A DNA stretch of 64,000 bases, from assembly GCA_029532415.1 (NCBI GenBank), contig JAQOTA010000054.1, positions 3,224,001-3,288,000 of the forward strand. Direction: 5' to 3'. Positions 42,103 through 51,178 of the stretch are shown here, piece by piece. Under the pieces are notes generated by a model that saw nothing but the letters and a program-made list of their open reading frames with translations, made no database searches and was not told the DNA's origin. The stretch is from Marasmius tenuissimus (lineage: Eukaryota > Basidiomycota > Agaricomycetes > Agaricales > Marasmiaceae). A program made the position numbers and the translations under genes. How positions within the stretch are numbered: position 1 is the stretch's first letter; the number at the start of each line of letters is the position of its first letter.

Positions 42103-42575
42103 GATACAATTGGCATGGTTAGCTTCCTCTCAAGTCACTCTTTAAGTGAGGACAAAGGTCAAAGGTCAAGGCAGGCTTTTACTGGTGTATTTACCAAGTT
42201 GTTAAGCTAAGGAAAAGGCTGTATGTACATAATGCTTATATACTGGAGTCTGTCTAGGTTTGGAGTCATCCTAAGTTGTACTGAGTTGCAGGCATGTGAG
42301 TTGCTCGTAGTTGAACTGAGTCATTGTGGGAGTGGCTGTGAACATTGTGTGAGTTGTTGCAGTTGTCCATATATTATATAACCTGGGACTAGCATGTGGA
42401 GGTGCTGCTGGGCATGGTCTGAAACTGTGGTCTAGATGTATAGCTCCACTTGCTCCACAGAGCTGTCAATAGAAACATTTTGAATAAGTGGGAAGAGTGA
42501 AAGGGAGATAGTGAGTTGAGCAGGGAATGGCACCTGTATGGGCAGTTGTTGGTAGAAGTAGGGGAAATCATAACA
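42103..42575 (-). repeat. Solo LTR of the gypsy-2 family, 5-bp TSD
   Basis: Reverse-orientation relative of 28599-29132, more diverged. It shares the TTTACTGGTGTATTTACCAA segment, the TATATACTGG promoter area and the TGTTAYGATT terminus. The perfect TSD GAAGC is at 42098-42102 and 42576-42580. This shows that a normal integration of the family makes 5-bp duplications. Confidence 0.92.
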
Positions 42576-43269
42576 GAAGCACTGAGGCTTTGTGATGATT
42601 GCTCTCAGATGTATTCGTGGGTTTCTTAGCAGCTGGCCACAACCTGCTCTCACTGAGAAACATGAGCTTCTTCCAGACTTGATTGGGGGTAAGCAACAAG
42701 GAACCTGAAGATGGCCAACAATGAGTCAGCCATGATGGGCAAAAAGCATGCCATCCATTCAGGTAAACCTGCTGCCTTGTCTGATCTTTGGAACCAGCAA
42801 ACACTGTGGGGCCAGGAATGACTGTTACAAGCTTTGGGGCCTTTCCAGACTTGTTATGCTGGGCAGGATGATGTTCATCAATAAGGGCATTGAGCCCTGC
42901 AAAAGGTGTTAAGAGAGGAGGGATGATAGGAAGTACAATGCTGGCAAATAGGGAATGTTGCTCTTGCAGGGCTATTGCAAAGCTATTAGCAAGAGTGCAA
43001 GAATGCAGAGAGTGAAAGATTATTTTGACACTTACAAAATTGGTCCCTTTTTTCCCTCACTTGCAAGATTTGGAGTAAGGGGAGTATCAATTCAATGATA
43101 GCGGTGGGAGCCAGAAGACAAAGCCATGGCATGTGTGCCAGACAATGAGGAGGTGACAGTGTGGGTTAGAGAAATAATTGAAGCAGCAAACAAAGTAGCA
43201 GAGTTGGCACCAAAAGAGGAAACATATGCGTGTGGAAAGTGCATATTCTGGAATGAACTTGTACTTGTG
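42576..43269. pseudogene. Unrecognised gene remnants flanking copia
   Basis: A minus-strand frame (42568-42804) reads YLNGWHAFCPSWLTHC. A plus-strand frame approaching the copia insertion reads VPDNEEVTVWVREIIEAANK and CGKCIFWNELVLVN. The latter continues after copia at 49487 (VTAAATL, stop), so it was interrupted by that element. I recognise no family, and the ends and introns are unclear. Confidence 0.4.
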
Positions 43270-43274
43270 AACCA
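43270..43274. repeat. Copia TSD (left)
   Basis: AACCA is repeated at 49482-49486. Confidence 0.94.
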
Positions 43275-43532
43275 TGTTGAATCCGGACTACCGGATATAT
43301 GGACCGTTGTATCGGGCCGCATATATGCTTCAATCGTTTCACCGTGATCTATGCTATTCCTAGTCACTCCTGTTATAGAAGATACAGCCACCTCTGTATA
43401 GTATATAAGTAGCTCTGTATCTACATGCAATACCAGCACTTTTACTACTCTCGTTGCTGCCTCTAAGCCTATCTCCAGGTGAGCTAGTCTGTCCCATGCT
43501 GCCACTGCGTGGGCAGGACCTCTGCCTCAACA
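43275..43532 (+). repeat. Copia 5' LTR
   Basis: 258 bp, TGTTGAATCC...GCCTCAACA. It contains AGTATATAAGTAG near 43398, the likely promoter. Confidence 0.95.
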
Positions 43533-43545
43533 GGTTATGGGCCCC
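43533..43545 (+). other. Copia primer-binding site, half-tRNA-iMet type
   Basis: GGTTATGGGCCCC directly follows the 5' LTR. Its complement GGGCCCATAACC matches the anticodon arm of initiator tRNA-Met, with the CAT anticodon inside, rather than the tRNA 3' end. Drosophila copia and yeast Ty5 use such a cleaved tRNA primer. Confidence 0.8.
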
Positions 43546-43855
43546 GGTGCCCTATCGATGTGCCCTGCAATGGCAGCTCTCTAGGATGTGCACCTTTATT
43601 GTGTGCTGCCTATGATGATGCGCTATTGTGGTTGTTGCACTCGATAACCATCGTGACTGCTTAATCGCTGTCGTGATGGGCAGATCATTAACACCGGTTC
43701 TGGACCTGTGAAGTCGACATCTTCATTGATGTTTGACAATGGTGGACTGTGTCCTCAACAACGATCGATGGCTATCGCCGTTGACCGTGCAGTGATTTCT
43801 TTTATCATTGCCTATGATGATGAACCTATGCTGATTGTTGTTACTCCAGATCGCT

Positions 43856-44725
43856 ATGGCTCCTGTTATGTCTACCCTTATCCCCACCGTTGAGGTCTTC
43901 AGCGGTGTCAACTGGCGAAAGTGGTCCAAGAGTCTTGGTACCTATGCCATGATCAACGAGTTCTACGACCACTACACCAACGACGATCCTGAACCTGATG
44001 AACCGACTGAACCGCGAGCGACTACATGTACGGAGACAGTCTCTCCTACTGACGCTCAGATGCAGCAGTATGCTAAAGACTTGGAGCAGTATGCTAACAC
44101 TTTGGAGAGGTATGAGAAGGATCTTATCAGGTATGAAAAGGATAATCGATGTTGGAAGAAGTATGAATTCAAGGCTATGGGTGCACTGCATGCCACCACC
44201 ACCATTGCCGTGCAGAGTATTATCGAGGATGATGATACAGCTTGGAATGCTTGGGAGAAGATCAAGGCTCGTTATGGTCAACAGACTTCTGTGTCTGTTT
44301 GGGCTGACTTCAAGTCGGTCATGGAGTTTCGTTTGTCCGGTGGTAACCCCGTTCCCGAGATTGCTAAACTCGAACTCCTATTTGGCCAGCTCACTGAAGC
44401 TCAGATCAATCTTCCTACTCTTGTCAGAGCCATGCTCCTTCTCTCTATCATTCCACAGTCATGGGCCAACGCTCGTGAATTTGCTACCAATGGTAACTCG
44501 CCAGCTGAACTTACTTTCGAAGTGGCTTGTGATGCCGTCATTAACCACTACGAATCCCGGAAACCTGCTCCTCTCGTGTCGCGCATCTCTTCTGTCAAGA
44601 AGAAGGACAAGGACCCGAAGTTTAACCAACAGTCTAACCCTCCTTCGTCGACGTCTAACAATAACAACCAGTCTAAGAACGACAACGACCAGAAGAAGAA
44701 GAATAACCGACGTGGCAGGAAGTAG
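43856..44725 (+). CDS. Copia gag
   Basis: A protein of about 289 residues from ATG 43856. It opens STLIPTVEVFSGVNWRKWSK and has the copia gag core: a charged helix after the YEKDLIRYEKDN repeat, ATTTIAVQSIIEDDDTAWNAW, then LRAMLLLSIIPQSW-like text and VACDAVINHYESRK. It ends in an Asn/Lys/Arg-rich basic tail (KKKNNRRGRK) with no CCHC knuckle. The frame continues into pol past the TAG at 44723-44725. That stop may be a CAG-to-TAG mutation or a readthrough site. An ATG 12 nt further on is an alternative start. Confidence 0.85.
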   Translation: MAPVMSTLIPTVEVFSGVNWRKWSKSLGTYAMINEFYDHYTNDDPEPDEPTEPRATTCTETVSPTDAQMQQYAKDLEQYANTLERYEKDLIRYEKDNRCWKKYEFKAMGALHATTTIAVQSIIEDDDTAWNAWEKIKARYGQQTSVSVWADFKSVMEFRLSGGNPVPEIAKLELLFGQLTEAQINLPTLVRAMLLLSIIPQSWANAREFATNGNSPAELTFEVACDAVINHYESRKPAPLVSRISSVKKKDKDPKFNQQSNPPSSTSNNNNQSKNDNDQKKKNNRRGRK

Positions 44726-47717
44726 AAGGGTGATTCTCAGGACAACAAGGGTGACTCCTCTCACAAGGGTCATTCTCATATCGCTTCCCTCTCTCATTTG
44801 TCCATCTCATCACCACCCATCGTTCCTGACACTCCATCTGTTGTACATCCCGCGGACCAATCCCGGGATCCACTCCACATGCAGTGTTTCTCTGGTGCTA
44901 CCTCTGGTGGTACTGTTTTTGAGAATGCTCAGGCTGCTCGCAGTCTTGCCGATCGTCTTGGTGTTCCCAAGTATGCCCACGTCCTTGAACCTATGGAACA
45001 GAGATATGCAGCTGCTTCCTCTTCCTCCCTCAAGCATTGTATCGATGGTCCCTTCTCCACTGCTCCACCTGCAAAGCGTGCTAAGAGCGTTGAGAAGGTT
45101 TACGACCTCTATGATTCTTTCTATGAGGACTCCGACTCTGAACGTGAGGATCGTATTGCGTTGAACGCTGTGAACAATTCTTTGTGTACGGAGATTGCAA
45201 GTGGAAGTGCCATGGACGTTGACAGTGAGATCGCAGATGCTGCTGGTTTTTCCGACAATGTTGAGTACGATTCAGTCTCCATCGGATCTGAGGAATCTGA
45301 CGATGACAGGCAAGTGCCTTATCTCAGTCTTTCTTCTAACACTGATACGAACCTACAGTGCACCGCTTTATTAGCCGCTTCTAAACGTAGTAGTTCGGAT
45401 ATCGTGTCCCGTATGAAATTTGCACAATTTATTGGTGATCACTTTGCCACATGTGCCAATTGTAAGGGAAAGAAGGCGACTGGAAACTCGCAAGAGTGGA
45501 TCATCGATTCAGGTTCTTCATCGCACTTTACTTATGATCTCAAAGATTTTGCCAAGTATGAACCCATGAACAATGGACCGCAGTTAAACACTGCACAGAA
45601 GGACAACCCTATTCAAATTAAGGGAAAAGGGACTGTGTTCATCTCTCATTCTGTTGAAGGATCTGACGGTCGTATGGAGGAACGCATTACGCAACTCTAT
45701 CCTGTCTATTATGTTCCGCTTCTGTCAATTCGACTTCTCTCGCTTGGAGAATTCTTGCAAGGTGGTCTGCAAGTACACGGATCGTCTAGCAAATTGGCTT
45801 TTTATCACAAGGGTTGACGCCAATCATTGGTATCTTACCCGCTCATGCCTGGTCAAACCATTTTTTGGGTTAGCTTGCAGAAAGCCTCTGCTCATAGCTT
45901 AATGGCCAAGTCAACAATGGATAAAGTTGACTACAAGGTTCTACACAGACGTTTCAGACATTGTTCAGACAAGGCTCTGGATAAAGCTCAGAAGCATACT
46001 AAGAACTTCCCGGAATTCGACCGAAAACCGAAGAAAACCTGGTCATGCCGAGGATGTGCAGAAGGAAAGATGCACTCCAGATTGTTCCCTGACTCCACTA
46101 CCCGTGCCTCGAAACCCTTCGAGAAAATCCACTCCGACCTCAAACAATTCCCCACTGAGTCGTACCACAAATATAAATGGTATATGTTGTTTGTCGACAA
46201 CTGTACTTCACATGGCTGGACAATGCTCATGCGACGCAAATCTGACTCTGTCAAGATGCTCCGTGACTTTATTGCTATGGTGAAGGTACAATTCGGTGTT
46301 GATATTAAGGAATGGATGTCCGATGGAGGGGGAGAGTACAAGTCAGATGCCTTCGATGATGTACTAAAGGAGCACGGTATTAAAATTCTGACCAGCATTC
46401 CATATACGCCGGAACAGAATGGTCGTGCAGAACGGTTCAATCGGACCATTGTCGAGAAAGCTCAAGCTCTTCGCTTTGATGCTTGTCTTCCACCTTCTTG
46501 GTGGGAATTCTGTGTGTTGCATGCTGTTGCACTTCATAATCGGACGCCGTCCCAGCATTTACATTGGTTGACCCCGCATGAGAAGTTGCATGGCAGTGCA
46601 CCGGATGTTTCGGATCTTCGAGTCTTCGGATGTGCAGCATATGCATTTATTCCGGAAAAGCGTCGAGTTAACAAGTTATCTCCGCGTTTGGAACTGATGA
46701 CCTTCATTGGTTTTCAGGAAGGCATGAAAGGATATGTCTTCATGAAGATGTCCAACAATAGTATCTTCAAAAGCGCTACTGCTCTGTTCGATGAAAACTT
46801 GTTCCCGAAGTGTTCTGATAAGAAACCGCGTGGATTTACCCCAGTGGGTGAAATCCCTGAAATCCCGCCGGTATTGGGTGAAAATCCCAACTTCTCTTTG
46901 GATAGTGATGATGATTCGTCTGATGATGATCTTTATCCTCCCGAGAACCTTCCAAAGCGATTGGAATCTCCTCATGACGATGATGGAGATGGTCCTGTAC
47001 CTCAGGGTGAACATCAACATCCTGATCCTGATCCTCCGTTCCAGCCTCCTAGGCCACCTACACCAGTGGGTGGACAAGAGCAGACTCCGCTGCCAAGGTG
47101 TTCAGGCAGGAAACAGACGGGTACTAAGCAACCTGATAACATATTTGGTGAACAACAAGACCCAAATAATCCCTCGTGCATTGTGCGTGATATGGAGAAA
47201 AATTCTACATGGAGAGATGCCACGGGTGATAGAGAATCCATGGATCCACCTACTACTCGTAGGAGAGGCAGACCTAGAAAGGTTCCTGGGACTAATCGTG
47301 TCAGTCTGTCTACCATGTGTAACTCCAGGGGGAGTCAGCTCGATAGCTTAGTGCAACAATTATCCCAGGAAGGGGGAGTAGGTTTCGTGATTTATCTGTT
47401 AAATCGGGCAGTTCCCGTTCACGATGACCTCACCGATATGTCTAACGTTCAAGAGTGGACTCTCCGTGACATACTGAAGCTGCCAGTTGAGCAGCAGAGA
47501 GAATGGAAGGCCGCTTGCCGCGATGAACTAGAGGCTCTTCGCAAGCGCAAGGTCTTCGAATTGGTTGACCTACCTAAAGGTCGCAAGGCTGTCAAAAATA
47601 GATGGGTGTTTGATGTTAAGTCAGATGGTCGAAAGAAAGCTCGACTTGTTGCCAAGGGTTTCTCTCAGGTCGAAGGTGTTGACTTTGATGAGATCTTCTC
47701 ACCAGTTGTGCGGTTTG

Positions 47718-47722
47718 AAACT
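47718..47722. repeat. TSD of the 183-bp insertion (left)
   Basis: AAACT is repeated at 47906-47910. Removing the insert and one copy rejoins the copia RT frame. Confidence 0.92.
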
Positions 47723-47905
47723 TGTAACGGGGGTATTTGATTTTCTCTCCGTATCGGTATTTAAGGTGTTTCAACCCCTTTTTACCCCTTTTCTTATCTT
47801 TACTTTTTACCACCACATACTCATGCATAGTGCCGTCTTCGCCTATTTTCCAGAATAGAAAGAGATCACACTTACGAGTCTGCGTGAAGAGTAAGGACCG
47901 TTACA
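47723..47905. mobile_element. 183-bp insertion with TGTAACGG inverted ends
   Basis: It starts TGTAACGGGGG and ends CCGTTACA, a perfect 8-bp inverted repeat, and is bracketed by the 5-bp TSD AAACT. It has no coding content. A TATTTAAGG box and pyrimidine-rich stretches are inside. Both a very short solo LTR (TG...CA ends, 5-bp TSD) and a MITE fit. Confidence 0.9.
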
Positions 47906-49212
47906 AAACTGTACGGATGATGCTCGCACTTGCAGCTCTAAAAAACTGGCACATTCAGGCATTGGATGTGAAGAACGCCTTTCTTTATGGCGAACTTAAA
48001 GAAGAGATCTATATGGATCAACCTGAAGGTTTCAAGGTTAAGGGTCAGGAAGGCAAAGTCTATCGCCTTTGCCGTGCATTATATGGACTGAAGCAAGCCG
48101 CTCTTGAGTGGTGGCGTGCTCTCAGCTCGTCCATGGAAGTAATGGGCTTCAAACGCTTAACTTCCGATGCAGGTCTCTTCATCTGCAAAGATCGTGAGAC
48201 TGGTGAAGAATGTATCGCTTTGATCTATGTCGACGATGCATTATTCCTTGGACCCAACAAAGCCTTTGTCGAAAAGAAGAAAGCCGAGTTTATGGCTCAT
48301 TGGGAATGCCATGATCCTGGAGAAGTTAAAGAGTTCTTGCGCATGCGTATTCGTCGCAGAGGCTGTAAAATCCTTCTTGACCAGACTGACTACTTGAAGA
48401 AGGTCTTGAAGCGATTTGGCATGCAGAATGCAAAAGCAGCTGATACTCCTCTTCCCGCCGGCTATATTCCACAACCCAACGAAGGTCCTGTTGATCCCGA
48501 ACGTCGCGCTCAATATCAATCAGTGATTGGATCGCTTCTGTATATCATGCTTGGCACTCGTCCAGATATTGCCTACACTGTTACAAAGCTTTCTCAATTC
48601 TCTGCTAATCCATCGGAGGACTACCTGAAGAAGGCGCTTTATATTTGCCGCTATCTTGCAGGAACTCCAGACTATGCATTGGTCTATGATGGAGCCTCTG
48701 ACGGAGGTTTACTAGCATTTACTGATTCTGATTGGGCTGCTGATCCTATCAAGTGTCGGTCGATCACGGGCTATTTTTTCAAATTGGCAGGTGGCATCTT
48801 CTGTTGGCAATCACGCGCCCAGAAGACTGTTGCGCTTTCATCCACTGAAGCTGAATACATGGCGCTATCCGACTGTAGTCGTCAGGCTGTGTGGATTCGA
48901 CAGTTACTCTCTGAACTTGGGATTGATATGACTCCTGTACCCATATGTGGAGACAATCAAGGCTCGATTTTTATCGCCTCTAACCCAGTTCAAGAACGTC
49001 GCACCAAACACATTGATATTCGCTATCACTATATTCGCGAATGTGTTTCAGACCGCAAGGTCGATCTTTTCTTTATTGACGGTGCCTATAATCCTGCGGA
49101 CATGTTTACCAAGAATTTGGGTCATGTCAAGTTCTCCGCTTTTAGAGAACATCTTGGACTTGAATTTTATTCGTCCGAATAGACGCTTCGTGCTCTACTT
49201 GTGCCGCACTTA

Positions 49213-49223
49213 GCGAGGGGGAG
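49213..49223 (+). other. Copia polypurine tract
   Basis: GCGAGGGGGAG directly precedes the 3' LTR. Confidence 0.8.
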
Positions 49224-49481
49224 TGTTGAATCCGGACTACCGGATATATGGACCATTGTATCGGGCCGCATATATGCTTCAATCGTTTCACTATGATCTA
49301 TGCTATTCCTAGTCACTCCTGTTATAGAAGATACAGCCACCTCTGTATAGTATATAAGTAGCTCTGTATCTACATGCAATACCAGCACTTTTACTACTCT
49401 CGTTGCTGCCTCTAAGCCTATCTCCAGGTGAGCTAGTCTGTCCCATGCTGCCACTGTGTGGGCAGGACCTCTGCCTCAACA
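49224..49481 (+). repeat. Copia 3' LTR
   Basis: 258 bp, with four transitions relative to the 5' LTR, followed by the TSD AACCA. Confidence 0.95.
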
Positions 49482-49486
49482 AACCA

Positions 49487-51027
49487 AGTCACTGCTGCTG
49501 CAACTCTGAGCTTGACATCCTTCAGGTTCATCAACACCTTCTTAGTGATGCAATTGAAGCACATTCTTGACCCTGTTGGTGGCCTGTGGGGTTTTCCTAG
49601 TTATTGGCCTTGTTCTTGACAAAGTCCATGAAGGAGCCATTTTCTAACCTGGTGGGCCTCATTGAAGCAGAAAACATTGCAAGGAACCTTGTTCCACCTA
49701 GGGAGCTCATTTGCTGTTACGGTCCAAGCATTGGAAAGCTTGCCTTCTGGACAAGGACACCCCTTCCAGTGAGTACAGGGTATTCTGTATGACAATACAA
49801 ACAACTTGAACTTCCAAAAGGTTGTGGTTGGGAAATGTCAAGAATAGCTGGTGCTGGGCAAATATACATCTGCATTGGTGGAGAGCAAAGACTGGCATAA
49901 CATGACAATGAGCTTTGACAGTTTCCTATGCCGGGCTCCCTTCTCCCAGCTCTTGTTTTCTCTGCTCAAACTCTTGTCTCAGCCCTCTTTATCTCATTTG
50001 TGTTTGCGTTTACAACTCTTCTTGCCATTGTCCACTGCAATGTTGATGCCAACAATGACCGTTGAAACCTTGTTGAATGGTCATGATTAATCCATCTCAC
50101 AGGCCTGAATAGCAGCCTTGTCCTCCTGTCAAACCAAGAATTGTGGCAATGTAGTTTGTTCTGTGTGATGGTGGAGAAGTTGTGGTAGGGGAACTCACCT
50201 GAATCCAAGTCTTCAACTTTGTAGCTGTCTCCAGAGGTTGTGCCAGTGAGCTCCTATAGATACCCGTGCCTTGACCATGAATCCTTGTCCAGTGCCTCCA
50301 GCACACCTTCATTGTTGAAGCTGGACTCTAGCTTCTTTAACCAGAAAAGTCAAGCAGTATGATTTGAACTACCACACCAGGACTAATCTGATGTTGTCAA
50401 TGGGGAAACAATACATGCTGGTGATAAAGGAGGACACCAAAGGTGAAGCAAGCAGGGAATTTGCTGTTTTTACAGCCCTCCCCACAACTTCTGAAATTGT
50501 GATTGAATGCTCAGGAGCATGAGAGGTGGCAAGCATAATGGTGTCAAAAATATGCTTTACTTGAATACCAATCTTTTCAGGGATATTTGGTGGTTTTTGC
50601 AAAGATGTAAGGGGTATGACACAACCCAGATTTTTGTTGATTCCCCATCACAGTTATAGACATTAAGCTGTCAACAGATGTAAGGAGATTTGAGGTGACA
50701 CAAAACAATGTGGTTATTCTGGAAATGACAGCCCAATAACTGCCTCTATTGTAGGCTAACATTAGAATGTGGATGAGTGCTTGCCAGGAAGAACTGTCCA
50801 CCTCCTCCACACCTTTGGTGTTGTCAAGATTGCAAGTCTAGTGAGGTTTGAATTTTAACACCAAACACATTGAACACTAGACAGTAAGTAGATTACTTAT
50901 CCTTAGTGACAGAAAGATTGCAATTCAGCAGTAGGGAAATGAAACACAGTCAACTCACTTCAATGAAATTCTTAGGACTTAAAGAAAAATGAGAATGGAT
51001 AAAGTGAGTTGGCTGAGGGCAATATGG
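49487..51027 (-). pseudogene. Unrecognised gene remnants between copia and Plavaka
   Basis: Several minus-strand pieces look coding but decayed: 50577-50810 (SSWQALIHILMLAYNRGSYW), 50369-50602 (IMLATSHAPEHSITISEVVG, VSSFITSMYCFPIDNIRLVL) and 49966-50208 (DSGEFPYHNFSTITQNKLHC). They could be exons of one gene with stops. I know no family. The first bases after 49486 continue the plus-strand remnant cut by copia. Confidence 0.35.
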
Positions 51028-51031
51028 TCAC
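51028..51031. repeat. Plavaka-like element TSD (left)
   Basis: TCAC abuts the left TIR and is repeated at 57337-57340 next to the right TIR. Confidence 0.75.
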
Positions 51032-51046
51032 CTACATCAGTAAGAT
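51032..51046 (+). repeat. Left TIR of the Plavaka-like element
   Basis: CTACATCAGTAAGAT is an exact inverted match to 57322-57336. Confidence 0.92.
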
Positions 51047-51073
51047 AACAAATTGCCTTCCGGCATTTTTAGG

Positions 51074-51100
51074 CCTTTTCGACCTTTTCGACCTTTTCGA
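51074..51100. repeat. Three 9-bp CCTTTTCGA repeats near the left TIR
   Basis: Three perfect tandem copies lie 42 bp inside the transposon end. Subterminal tandem motifs in CACTA-type elements often bind transposase. Confidence 0.85.
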
Positions 51101-51178
51101 AGGCTGCAGGCTGAAAGGTTGGAAAGGTCTGCGTATTCAGAACATATTATTATAGTACGGATACAGATAGGCACCAGA

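Larger units (their letters stand above)
44726..49182 (+). pseudogene. Copia pol: protease-integrase-RT-RNase H
   Basis: It is in the same frame as gag. An acidic Ser-rich linker leads to protease WIIDSGSSSHFTYD (near 45498), followed by a TGA at 45815. Integrase has the HHCC region (HRRFRHCSDKAL, CRGCAEGKMH), then DLKQF, MSDGGGEYKSDAF and PEQNGRAERFNRT (D,D,E triad). An Asp/Pro-rich linker leads to RT (KNRWVFDVKSDGRKKARLVA). The 183-bp insertion at 47723-47905 breaks the FSPVVRFET/VRMMLALA join. RT continues with LYGLKQAALEWW and the catalytic YVDDALFLG. RNase H has SDWAADPIKCRSITGY and SSTEAEYMALSD. It ends NPADMFTKNLG...YSSE. The protein is otherwise complete. Confidence 0.95.
43275..49481 (+). 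mobile_element. Ty1/copia element, nearly intact
   Basis: Two 258-bp LTRs (43275-43532, 49224-49481), a 5-bp TSD AACCA, a primer site, one long gag-pol frame and a polypurine tract. PR-IN-RT-RNase H order defines Ty1/copia. The lesions are one TAG after gag, one TGA after protease, and a 183-bp insertion in RT. The LTRs differ at four positions, all transitions in CpG contexts, so the insertion is recent. Confidence 0.97.

Noticed and set aside
43998..45164. 388-codon Arg/Ser/Leu-rich frame
   Set aside because: An out-of-frame reading of copia gag-pol with an unnatural composition. The gag frame has the family motifs.
51028..51031. 3-bp TSD (as in plant CACTA elements) for the Plavaka-like transposon
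   Set aside because: The last three bases on the left (CAC) do not equal the first three on the right (TCA). Only the 4-bp TCAC register matches.
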